Shown here: in pieces, positions 51,923 to 61,720 of the stretch
Layout: each line of letters opens with the position of its first letter
How positions within the stretch are numbered: the stretch's first letter is position 1
Assembly (NCBI GenBank): GCA_964035575.1
Contig: OZ037889.1
Coordinates: forward strand, 1,116,001-1,180,000
Direction of reading: 5' to 3'
Source: Rhynchopus sp. YZ270_cl-10
Taxonomy: Eukaryota; Euglenozoa; Diplonemea; Diplonemida; Diplonemidae
DNA length: 64,000 nt
Program-made: the position numbers and the translations under genes
The notes under the pieces: model-generated
The model's database searches: none
Seen by the model: the letters and a program-made list of their open reading frames with translations, nothing else
What the model was told of the DNA's origin: nothing

Positions 51923-52152
51923 AAATAATAAAAAAAACTTTTTCAGATCACATGAAACACACTTTATTTCACTTTACTAATGTCACTCCTTTATACATAG
52001 CAAAAGGAAACCCATCCCCCTATCCCTATGTTTTTTTTGTCACGGTGAGCAAATGACGACGGGGTCGTTCTTATTAAGAATACAACCCTATTCAAAAATC
52101 TTGGGTAAAATGGATCAATTCTCACATTCTCCTTCCTGATATATAAAAAAAA

Positions 52153-52206
52153 ACTGGAGATTGCACCACGGTAACACACAAAGAGGTAAAACTACACTGA
52201 CTCCAA
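52153..52206 (+). repeat. S-class dispersed hairpin (diverged)
   Basis: ACTGGAGATTGCACCACGG, AACACACAAAGAGG and AACTACACTGACTCC; GGAG with CTCC outer pairing. Confidence 0.45.
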
Positions 52207-53517
52207 AAAATGTGCTGACCATGTAGTATGGCGTCATCCCGCAGTTGAATTATCAAAAAAAAAAAAAAAAAAACGGGGGAAAAAAAAAAGATGCAAAACA
52301 AAACAGTTTCCCTTCCTCCCCTTTTGCGAACAGCATCGTACGTCTTTCAAGGGTGTGTGTGTGTTTTTTTTGTCGAATTTCAAGCGCGCTTGAAAACCCA
52401 GGGGTGGGTATATCAGATGGCTGTCAGGTGAAGGAACCTCTATCAGGCACCGTACCTCTGGCAGCCACTGATATACAACGCTGGACAAAGTGTGTGTGTG
52501 TGTGTGTTTTTTTTTAATTGTACAGAGGAACCAGACCACCTTCTTGGTGCGTTTCTTTTTTTTAAAATTGTATTCCCTTTTTTTTTGTGTTTCATAAAAA
52601 AGAAACAAACAAAACAACAACAAAAAAAAGGGAAACGGCAAGACTGCAAACGAGGTCCAAAAGTCCTCTCAGATAATACCGTGTGTATGGATGGCAGTAC
52701 ACGCGTACAGATGGACGATCCACGTTGCAGAAAATGCATTTTTTTTATTAGTTTTTTTTTGTCAACGAAAGAACCGGGAAAGCAAATGGGCGATTTGCAC
52801 TCCATAAATGGGTCGCAAAAAGTGAAAACAAATCCCCCAGGGAAAATCCTTAAAATTTTTTTATTTGGATGGTCAAGAAGGGAGGCGCAGGAAGAAAAAA
52901 ACACAAGAAGTGGCAACTGCGTTTATCCCAAGAATTCATCTTTCAAAAAAGAAAAATAACGATTTTTTTGTTTTGTTTTTTTTTAATTGCTTCTTTGGAA
53001 AAGGAGAGGCTGATATTTGGGAACGAAAATAATTTTGAAGGGCGTTAGGGGGGACACAAGTATTTTTTTTTTCCAGGTTTTTCACAAATAAAAAAGCCAC
53101 CCACTTTTCACGAAGACCATGCCACTCCCCGGGAGGGAAAGGTAATCTGTATTCGAAAGAAAAAACAGTGCCATTAGTTAATAGAGGTACTCTCGAACCC
53201 CTTTCTCTTCCCCCCCCTTTTTTTTTATTGTGGTTCGACAAAAAACACAAAAATGATACAGAACTTTTTTCTGTTTTTGTCCAGCTGTAACAGCGAAAAT
53301 TTGTCAACACAAAAAAAAAAAAAAAAACGAAAAAAAAAAAAAAAAATTACCAGTGTCCCACTGTCCCGAATTTGGTGATTATCAAAGGGTGGCTCAAAGC
53401 TTAGAGGTATCTTACCCATACCTGAATGCATATTTCCCCCCCCTCCCCTCACCTCCCCTGCATCCACCAATGTACGGTAAGGTGCCCTTTTCAACTCCCC
53501 CCTTTTTTTTGTGATCA

Positions 53518-53553
53518 AAGATGACCAAAGGAGAAGCTTAAGGTCATCTTTAC
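53518..53553 (+). repeat. H-class hairpin with extended outer stem
   Basis: Outer stem AAAGATGACC with GGTCATCTTT, ten perfect pairs; loop AAAGGAGAAGCTTAA. Here pairing is gained where other copies have the TT bulge. Confidence 0.7.
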
Positions 53554-53862
53554 GTTTCTCTCCCGCTCCCCCCTTTTTTTGAAAATCAACAAAGCCCCAG
53601 AAATACGGCATTGTTGTTCACACACGCAAAAAAAAAAAAATACCCCATTTCTCCCCACACACACACACACACTTTTTTTTGTTGCTTTGCAGTACTACAC
53701 AGCTTTGTCTTTCTGTTTTTTTTTTCTCTCTCTCTTTTTTTTTTTCATTTCCCCTTTAGGGGGTTTCTTCCCCCCCATTTTTTTTTTCATACCGCAAACA
53801 CCAAGAAAGTAAAGAGCCCCTTTTTTTTAAAAAAAATTTCCCCACTTTTTGCTCCTAATGCG

Positions 53863-54004
53863 TGGGTGCTTCATTGTTTGCAAGAGTCGCTCAGTTTGGG
53901 AATGCTGAGCTAATTGGCAGGTATCCCTCTGCTAAGGCTAAAATATCTCCCGGAGACCGATAAGCGAACAAAAGTACGGTGATGGAAAGATGAACTAGAA
54001 CTTT
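53863..54004 (+). rRNA. 28S rRNA fragment, 5' domain I, diverged
   Basis: CAAGAGTCG, TTTGGGAATGC, AAGGCTAAAATAT, GGAGACCGATAAGCGAAC, AAGTACGGTGATGGAAAGAT and AGAACTTTC follow the order of eukaryotic 28S (yeast 25S about nt 320-450, from memory). Several one- to few-base insertions relative to the conserved sequence (for example GATAAGCGAAC for GATAGCGAAC) suggest decay or unusual divergence. It ends in pyrimidine-rich leader DNA 200 bp before the oxygenase gene. Same strand as the other fragment but in inverted order relative to the 28S gene. Confidence 0.85.
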
Positions 54005-54201
54005 CCTCTCCCCCCATTACTCTCCTTCACTCCCAATCAGAACTATACAATACACATCCTCCTCCCCACACACACACACCAATCCGACTATCCACAAGGC
54101 TTTAGGGACATCTCATATTTTCTCTTCCCACATTTTTTTTTCTGGTTCCCCCCTGGTACTACAGGGTAACAAAGGTTACTCACATCACAGAAGATCTTAA
54201 C
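54005..54201. other. Leader of the 2OG oxygenase gene
   Basis: Pyrimidine-rich, ending CACATCACAG at 54181-54190 shortly before the ATG, so a 5'-UTR intron acceptor is possible. Confidence 0.4.
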
Positions 54202-55038
54202 ATGCCCCGATCATCTCAACCCACAAAACCCCTTCAAAAGGAGCACTGGACTGGCGACCCTGCACGCACCGAGGCTCTGCAGAAGCACCATTCTGCGGGG
54301 CTGATCCCCATGCTCGCTTTACACAATAAGATGGGGGTGTTCCGTGAATCTGGTGAAAAATTGTGTCTAGAGGATATTACACCGGAGGGCACAGCGGAGG
54401 GGCTTTTGCTTTATGTGGATGAGTTTTTGTCGGATGAGGAGTGTACAAAGATGCGGGCGGCGGTAGATGCCGCTGGGCTGAACCCTGCGAACAAAGCAGA
54501 CTTACATCCTAAGAAAAACGAAGCCTTTCTCAACCGCGACAACCTGACATACCACGACCCTCTTCTCTCTGAGACCCTTTGGAGCCGTCTGGCCCCTCTC
54601 CTCAATGATTTTGAGGGGCGCAGTCCGGTAGGTTTCAACCCAAGCCTGCGGTATTACCGTTATACAAAGGGCCATCGTTTCGACCAGCATGTGGACGTTG
54701 CAGTCCAGCTGGATAACCTGGTCTCAGAATATACCTTACTGCTGTATCTGAATGGGGTGAGCGATGGAGAAGATGGGGAGGAGGTGCTGCAAGGTGGGTC
54801 TACGGTCTTCTATAAAACTGCGAAGTCGGTGTTGATGGAGTTTGCACCGAAGAAGGGCGCGTTGCTGTTGCATGCGCATGGGCCAAGATGTCTTATGCAC
54901 GAAGGCGCGGAGGTGACGAAGGGAGTGAAATATGTGTTCAGAACTGATCTGATGTATCCAAAGAAAGGAGCAGGAGGTGGAGGAGGTGGAGGGGGAGGAA
55001 CCCCTGATGTAGACCCCAAGAAGAAGTCGAAACGATGA
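54202..55038 (+). CDS. 2-oxoglutarate/Fe(II) dioxygenase, prolyl 4-hydroxylase-like
   Basis: A 278-residue oxygenase, single exon. The iron site is H163-V-D165 (in GHRFDQHVDVAV) and distal H233 (in CLMHEGAEV). K243, ten residues after the distal His, or R247 in KYVFRTDLMYP, would bind the 2-oxoglutarate carboxylate. The C-terminal HEG..V..G.KYV.RTD..Y signature and the preceding YTLLLYLN and GGSTVF strands are those of the 2OG-FeII_Oxy_3/P4Hc family. No signal peptide or membrane segment, so cytosolic or nuclear. The last 25 residues are low complexity: a run of nine Gly, then lysine-rich KKKSKR, possibly a nuclear localisation signal. Substrate cannot be inferred. Codon use matches neighbouring genes. 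Confidence 0.9.
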   Translation: MPRSSQPTKPLQKEHWTGDPARTEALQKHHSAGLIPMLALHNKMGVFRESGEKLCLEDITPEGTAEGLLLYVDEFLSDEECTKMRAAVDAAGLNPANKADLHPKKNEAFLNRDNLTYHDPLLSETLWSRLAPLLNDFEGRSPVGFNPSLRYYRYTKGHRFDQHVDVAVQLDNLVSEYTLLLYLNGVSDGEDGEEVLQGGSTVFYKTAKSVLMEFAPKKGALLLHAHGPRCLMHEGAEVTKGVKYVFRTDLMYPKKGAGGGGGGGGGTPDVDPKKKSKR

Positions 55039-55337
55039 AAAAAAGGATGGGGGAGGAAATGGGGGAAAAAGAGTTGGAGTTGAAGGGGTGGGGGTGGGAA
55101 TGATTACCATCAGAGCAGTCTAGCCTTTTGGGTGCATTTTGCTGTGCAGAATGACGATTTGTTGAAGCAAAACAGAAAAAGGCGCTGTCTTATACGGATG
55201 GGGTCTTTTTTATTGTGTTTTTGTGCAGTTTTGTGTTTCCAACCTACCCCAGAGCTTTTGTTTTGTTTTGTGTTGTTTTTTTTGCACCTTTGTATCTCAC
55301 CTGACAACTCTTACTCCAGGAAACGCAAACAAACCTT
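55039..55337. other. Spacer between oxygenase and membrane protein genes
   Basis: G-rich after the stop, then T-rich. No gene or repeat recognised. Confidence 0.5.
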
Positions 55338-57720
55338 ATGTTTTGCAGCATGCGTGTGTTGTGCGTATGTCTGGCGCTGTTTGCCGGTCTCGAGAGAGGT
55401 GCGAGCACAGAGCTCTCCGAGATCCAGATCAACCTGAAAACCTGTGGTGGCGTGAAAATGCTTGTTGAGTACGAGCCCGGTGAATGCGCGAAGCTGCAGG
55501 GGGGTGTTGGGTTCTTTGACTACCTCCCGAGCTTCGCGTTCTACCTGCAGTGCAGCAAGAGCGGTGTCGATTTGAGTGCATCTGTCTTCCTTTCGTCGAA
55601 CTGCAAATCGTCTTTGGGGTCTGTCACAGCTTCGGAGGGGTCGTGCGAGAGTATGAAGATCATCTTTGTCGGGTCGCTGATGGTGACGAATGTGAAGGGG
55701 TACGCCACGTTGCCGCCACCAACGCCGCAGCCGGAGGCTGACGTCTTTGGGTCTGTCATTGCAGATGGGACGAAGGTGTTCATTAATGAGTTTGCGCTGG
55801 ACATCGGGTTTGGCACGTCGTGCGAGACGAACGTCATGCAGCTGGACAACTACGTGCAGGGCTCGTGCATGAGCATGACAGACTTCGTCGCAGCAGGCGG
55901 CGGCTCCATGCCCAAGGTCGTCTACGGAAAGGACCTCTGGGTGTCGGTGCGGTGCTGGACTCAGGGGCTTGTGTACACAGTGTCGAGTGCAGACGACTGC
56001 TCGCATTCTACGATGTTCGAGACCGTGCCCGCCACGTTCCCCTACAACTACCGCCTCGCAGAAGGCCACCAATGCCAGCAGAACTGGTTTTCGTCAGAGA
56101 GCGCACCATCTGGGACGACAATGACGGTATGTAAAGAGTAAAGAGTATATGGAGCAGTGGAGGCGTGCTCTTTGGCGAAGTAGGGGCTGAGGGTTGTCTT
56201 GCTTCCTCTTTTTGTGTTGTTGTGTTGATGTGACACCAAACCTCCCTCCCCACACAACAGGTGCACGTCCCCATCTACTCCGCCGTGGGAAGCTGCACGT
56301 TGCAGCCAGTGATGCCGCCAACCATAAGTGCAGGGACCGCAGTCCCAATAGCGACCTCTGCACCAGTGTCAACATCTGTCCCAGCGGTGACGTCTGCACC
56401 GGTGCCAAGCAAGGCTCCAATTGCGACGTCTGCGCCAATGTCAGCGACACCAACCACAACTGTTGGACCCACAATGGCACCAGAAGCAACTATAGTGCCA
56501 AAAACCCCTGCGCCACTGATGCCAACCACAACTTCGCCCACAGTGCCAAAGACTCCTGGGCCCGCGGACCCAAGGACAACTGCACCGGTGCCAACAAAAC
56601 CGATGACATCTTCAACACTTGTGCCAACAACAGCTGAACCAGTGGCATCGGTGTCACCTTCGTCTGTGGTGCCAATGACTCTTGCACCCATGCTGTCAGG
56701 AACACCTGTGCCTTCAGCATCAACGTCCTCGGCACCCATCATGCCAATGCCATTGACACCTGGACCGGTATCGACGTCACCTTCGTCGTGGGGGCCTGTG
56801 TCGTCGTGGGGGCCTGTGTCGTCGTGGGGTCCTGTGGTGTCATCTTCACCCAGCACCATGAAGCCACCTACAACAACGATGCCAACGAGGACTACGCCAC
56901 CCACCGGGGTGCCCATGTCTACCACTGCGCCTGTGGATGTCGACCCAGACACGGACGACGCCGTGAACGCTTCGTCCCCGATCCCCGACGACGCAGCCTC
57001 TGGGTCTGCACGCGCAGCAGGCGGCAGCGACACCAGCAGCAGCAGTGGTGACGACGGCCTGCCTGTGGTCTACTTCATCATCGGCGGAGGGGTTGGTCTC
57101 ATCCTGTTGGGCGGCTTGGTCGCGGCCCTCCGTCTGCGCGCACCGAAGAAGGACTTTGTGAGCCAGGAGCTTGTGGAGGGGGACGTCCAGGACACACACA
57201 ACATGGTATGGCTCAACACTTCGCTTCACCACTCCCCTTTTTTTTTGTTACTCCGTGTTGCTCTGTGTGGGCTAGCCGGGTCTTACGATCCAACTGGTGC
57301 CCTTTTTTACAACAGGCTTTTCCGATATGTCTTTCCATGGACATACAATAGCCATGAAATCTCACCGTGTCTTTGCCCGTGGCAAAATCACTATGCATTC
57401 CCTTCACTGCCAGCTTTTCAAGCATGGTCTCAGAGTTGGCCCCTTGCTTTTTGCCCCCATGATGATGACGTACCTAGCCATCATGCAGCGCACGTCCTCG
57501 CATCCTGCAGAACCTGGATGCCGTCGTCGTCCCCGTCCTCCTCGTTCCTGTCCTCCGGCAGGCATGGGTACGTCAAATCTACGCGACTGATGTCGTGCTT
57601 GACGCTTTGTGAATTAAATTTTAATTTGTTTTTGTATTCGTTGAACGCAATTCCATTCGAAACATTGCTCTACAGGACGAAGTGTTGCTGAACCATGAGG
57701 AAGTGTACGTTGTGGAGTAG
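55338..57720 (+). CDS. Secreted mucin-like type I membrane protein, three exons
   Basis: Predicted cell-surface protein, 592 residues. Exons 55338-56126, 56261-57205 and 57676-57720; introns (134 and 470 nt, both phase 0) run GTATGT to AACAG and GTATGG to TACAG. A signal peptide begins at the first or second Met (55338 or 55350; core VLCVCLALFAGL). Residues about 25-275 form a Cys-containing ectodomain with about ten cysteines; I do not recognise it. Next is a long Ser/Thr/Pro/Val stalk with TSAP and SSWGPV repeats, likely O-glycosylated, then one membrane helix (VVYFIIGGGVGLILLGGLVA), a basic stop-transfer RLRAPKK and a short acidic cytoplasmic tail ending EEVYVVE, the last 14 residues from exon 3. 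Intron 2 contains a piece of the 32715-33190 repeat. The exon 3 assignment depends on one acceptor and is the least certain part. Confidence 0.82.
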
Positions 57721-58540
57721 AAAGGCAAAGGACAAATGAATGCATAGCACCGTGCGTGTGTGGAAGATCTAAGAGGTGTGTGGGACCGTTGTTGCAAAAA
57801 TAGCCTCTGCTGATCTGCCGATCTACTGAATATTGCCATTTTTTTTGTATTTTGCGCGTTTTGTTGCGTTGTTCTTTTCTTGCGATACGGTGTTTGCCAG
57901 AATTTCAAAAAATATATCTTGAGTTTCAGTTATCAGTTTATGTATTACAGTTTTGGGGACATCTTATGCAATGAGAGGCTTAGGTGCATTTCTCAACCAA
58001 TATTCTCTTGCTTTCTCTCTGTGGGGGTTTTTATAAATGAAGATAAAAAAAATATGTGAAGTTGGCTTCGTGCCTTCAGCGTTTCCTGTCCGGATTTTCA
58101 GCGAATTCTGGTGTCTCTCTAGTGTATGTGTGCTGTGTGCGAAAACGATTTTTTTGGCCTCAACGAGGTTTCCTCTTCACGGACAATCGGTGGGGAGCGT
58201 ATTGCAGTGAAAATATTCACCGCAGAATATTTATTACACACTTTACGCACAAACAAAATGGCATGCATGATCCCTCGTGGGTAACCGTGTGCATGCCAAT
58301 GAAGTGCTCTCTGGGGTTTCAATAACCATGGTTCCCCTCGAAGGAATCGTGCCTACGTCCACGACGGGCATTTTGCATCTTTCAACGTAGTTTTTGAGTA
58401 GATTGAGCTTCACATATGAGTGTTACAACCCCCACTAGTAAAGGGGTTTTCTTCGAAATAGTTTTTTTTTTGTTAATATGTGTGGGTCACCCTTGTGATC
58501 TTCGCACGCCTTCCACCCTCTTTTGCACACCATTTCACTC
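57721..58540. other. Gene-free stretch
   Basis: Incomplete H-like words near 57958-57990 (CATCTTATGC, ATGAGAGGCTTAGGTGCAT). At 58285-58385 the words CCAATGAAGTGCTCTCTGGG, AATCGTGCCTACGTCC and TTTTGCATCTTTCAAC repeat the arrangement seen at 6965-7073. No gene. Confidence 0.5.
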
Positions 58541-60947
58541 TAATAAATCTAGTTGTCGGTCTGGTTAGAATTTTGTTAATTGTTAGAGTTAACAATGACA
58601 TTGTTAGATTGTTAGAGTATGGTTAGAGTATTGTTAGAGTTTAGTTAGAGTTTAGGTACACAGGTACACAGGTACACAGGTACACAGGTACACAGGTACA
58701 CAGGTACACAGGTACACAGGTACACAGGTACACAGGTACACAGGTACACAGGTACACAGGTACACAGGTACACAGGTACACAGGTACACAGGTACACAGG
58801 TACACAGGTACACAGGTACACAGGTACACAGGTACACAGGTACACAGGTACACAGGTACACAGGTACACAGGTACACAGGTACACAGGTACACAGGTACA
58901 CTCTAATAAACTCAATAGCAATACTCTAACCATACTAACCATTCTAATCTAATAATGTCATGTTAACTCCCACCAATGACATAACGAAGTATCGCTTGAA
59001 AGTACCGTTCAAAATACCTTGCTTGGATGTGCAGTGAAGTAGCACACGCAAGGTCTATCAAACGATAAATCAATCAAAGATAAACGTTACATCATTGGAA
59101 AATTGTTGGCACCGCCCCCCTGTCTTCGTATTTATTACGTCGACAGGCCAAACAGCGTTGGGCTCAGAAGAAGCAGTGCAAAACACTGGGGATCAACATG
59201 AGAACCAACTCCCAACAACACAGGCTACCGAAGTAGCAGGTGGGGTGTTGCGGGTGTTTGGGGTGAAAGAAAATCGATTTTGGTAAGTTACAGCAGAAAA
59301 TTCTTAAGTTTGCAATAGCGAGAAGGGTTACATTGCTCTTGCGAGCTGTGAACCGGTAAGGTTGAGAAGGGTGACACGGCATACAAGTACAAGTACAAGT
59401 AAGACGTACCTTCTGCAAAGGCTGAATTCGCAATTCTAAGGGATATGAATTCAGCCCCCACTGTTTTTTTGAGATAATCATTCCATGGTATACTAGGCGT
59501 TCCCGAAGAATGAATCACCCCCTCCTCGTTCATGCAAACTCAAGAAAATTCTGAAGTAACTACAACCTGGCGTGCGGGTACAGATGCATTGCTTTGTTCT
59601 TTCCTCAAAGTCATGTGTGATCTCTCGGGTCTGTACTAAAGTCAGTGTTTAGATAAGCATCCACTTGGCTCGTTCTAACAACCGTTGAAATCTAGAACAA
59701 AACAACACACTGCCCCTTCTCACACCAAGCCGCCATGCTTCAAGAGCATGCCCTGGGCAAAAATTACTCTGACAAAAATTGGTTTCTGGGGGAACGCAAT
59801 ATTTTCTTGTGCCCAGTCCTCCGCAAGCAGAGGACAGACTTTCCGGATCCCGAAGTCGAATTTCTTGCACTAGCTATGCTCCCTGGGTTAAATGGCTATA
59901 GCAGTGACTGACTAAGAGGTTCATAATAATTAGGGTGGTCTATGGGGTGGGTTAATGGAAAAGTTAGGTTTATAAACCCGACTTTTACGGCCTCCACCTG
60001 GGTTTGAAATAATTGCACCGTCGGCACTGTTTCGCTGTCACGATGAGGCTCGTCGGTTCGGGTACCTGTTAAGAGAAATTGAATGTAAAAGTAGAGACTA
60101 CAACAAAAAAAAACAAACAAACAAACAAGAAGCCGTACCCCTTAAACGTAAAAGTGACATTTTTGTTGACAAAAAAAAAAAATAGCTTCAATTTACATCC
60201 GAGCGGGACAATGGGGTTTAAAAACATACCTTGCACTCGGCCTACTCTCCAGGTACACTGCACGACAAACCCACTACTACTGAATAGCTACTTCCCGATA
60301 TTCATTTTTTGGGCAGAGAAGTGCGTTTTAGGTGCCCACAGATGGTCAAAACATCAAAATTTTGGGTTTTTGCATGTTTGGTGCCCCAAGACCCAAATTT
60401 TTCGCTAAGGCGCTGGCCCATACACAAAAATTGCCGTGGAATAAATTCTAGATGCTCAAAACTGCTCGTAAGTGCCTTTTTGCATTTTTGCCCAGTGTTG
60501 AGGACAATATGGGGGTGAGGCCCACCAAGGGCAGATTTGTGATGTCGAAAAAAAAAATTTTTTTTTTTGTGAAAAATTGGTCAAAAATGGACTTGTCTTT
60601 GGGTAAAAACCACGAAAAAATCGGCTGCGCAAAACCGCGTTTTAGACCCCCACAGATGCTCAAAAGTGCCAAATTTTGCTTTTAATGGCCTCAAATCGTC
60701 AAAATTAGGCCTATATAGGGCAAAAAAAAAAAATTCGAGAGTCCCTTTCTACGGGAGGCAATAGCCACCGGGTGTGTAACAAAACTCTAACTTTTCTCTA
60801 ACTTTTCTCTAACAATCCAATTGTTAGAGCATTGTTAAATTGTTAGAGTCGATTGTTAAAGGTTAAAATTTGAAAACTCTAACTTTTCTCTAATAATTAG
60901 ATTATTGTTAACTCTAACAATCTAACCGGACCGACAACTAGAAATAA
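58541..60947. mobile_element. 2.4-kb TIR element containing a minisatellite
   Basis: The left end AATAAATCTAGTTGTCGGTC then GGTTAGA is complemented on the right by TCTAACC then GACCGACAACTAGAAATAAA-type sequence (60918-60947). Further inward the ends are rich in GTTAGAGT (left) and ACTCTAAC (right). The interior has only short frames and no recognised transposase. It includes a nested inverted-repeat unit with the minisatellite (58569-58976) and, near 60300-60680, two diverged copies of a GCGTTTTAG and CCCACAGATG module. Confidence 0.75.
58654..58901 (+). repeat. Perfect minisatellite, AGGTACAC x 31
   Basis: 248 bp made of 31 uninterrupted 8-bp units, without a visible mismatch. It is framed by inverted arms rich in GTTAGAG (58569-58653) and CTCTAA (58902-58976) that match each other in reverse complement. 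All three reading frames on the minus strand stay open only because of the repeat. Confidence 0.95.
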
Positions 60948-61144
60948 ACCCTCATTATTTCGTTGATCAGTGCCTGCTCCAGGGTTTGCACGATCAACTT
61001 CACTTTGTCGTTGTTTTTTTTTTTTGCGTTGTCAGGTCCTCTCTTGTGGTCAGCCTCTGTCGAAATTGCTTTTGCGGCCAGCTTAGTTTGCTTGCCAGGA
61101 GCCTGAGAGTAACGGTGATACGTGTGTGCGTGAAATTGTTTCGC

Positions 61145-61196
61145 AGTGCCTTGCGTCCGCCGATGAGCGGTGAGGCGTTTGCACTTTCAACTTCTC
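61145..61196 (+). repeat. C-class dispersed hairpin, best copy
   Basis: AGTGCCTTGCGTCCGCCGAT, GAGCGGTGAGGCG and TTTGCACTTTC then AACTTCTC. Outer AGTGC with GCACT; inner CGTC and CGCC pair with GGCG and GGTG across one bulged A; loop GATGAGC. Confidence 0.7.
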
Positions 61197-61345
61197 TTTC
61201 GCAGCGAATTCAGCCTTTTTGCTGTTTCTATTTAAGGTACAGTGTTTATTCGTGTATCCACCACATGGCTTGGGTCTACCTCCGGTCACGCACCGAGATA
61301 AACGGTTGCAAGAAGTTTTTGTGTCAGGTCATAGGGGGATTTGTT

Positions 61346-61374
61346 TTTTGTGCACGAGAGGCACATTCATCTTA
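61346..61374 (+). repeat. H-class dispersed hairpin
   Basis: Inner TGTGC with GCACA, loop ACGAGAG, TT, CATCTTA; 5' outer arm replaced by T-rich sequence, as at 38724. Confidence 0.65.
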
Positions 61375-61720
61375 CAATTTCTAATTTTTTTTTTGTCTGT
61401 CGCTCCCAGCTGGAGGGGCGACTCATTTTACTATCATCAGCTACCAAATAAAACGGTGAGTTAAGCACCGAGAGACGTTATGCCTATTGCGTATTACAAA
61501 TCAGCTCTCTTTTTTTACCTTCTCTTCACCCCCCCTTTTTTTTTAATTTGTTTATCTGCTGCTTTTGCCTGTATGGGGTATGGTCAGTCCCTATAGTACG
61601 TTACCTCCATCGATGCAGGCAGCAGATACACATCGTGGTTGCAATGCTGCTACCCTTTTACTTATGAGTACATTTTTCGCACCCTCTTTACCTTCCTTTC
61701 GTTTAGAAAAGAAAGTATAT

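Larger units (their letters stand above)
51930..53862. other. Gene-free stretch
   Basis: Homopolymer-rich. S-class sequence at 52153-52206, C-class words near 53467-53500 (ATGTACGGTAAGGTG), H-class hairpin at 53518. CA run at 53659-53672. No gene. Confidence 0.5.
60948..61720. other. Gene-free stretch
   Basis: C-class and H-class hairpins (below). A patch at 61020-61140 with few homopolymers is unidentified. The segment 61668-61715 repeats 16670-16720. Confidence 0.5.

Noticed and set aside
58641-58942. Three overlapping minus-strand frames of VPVYLCTC repeats
   Set aside because: An 8-bp repeat with no stop in any frame opens all frames; not genes.
58569-60947. GTTAGAG repeats resemble telomeric repeats
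   Set aside because: Irregular unit, present as inverted arms of a TIR element; not a telomeric array.
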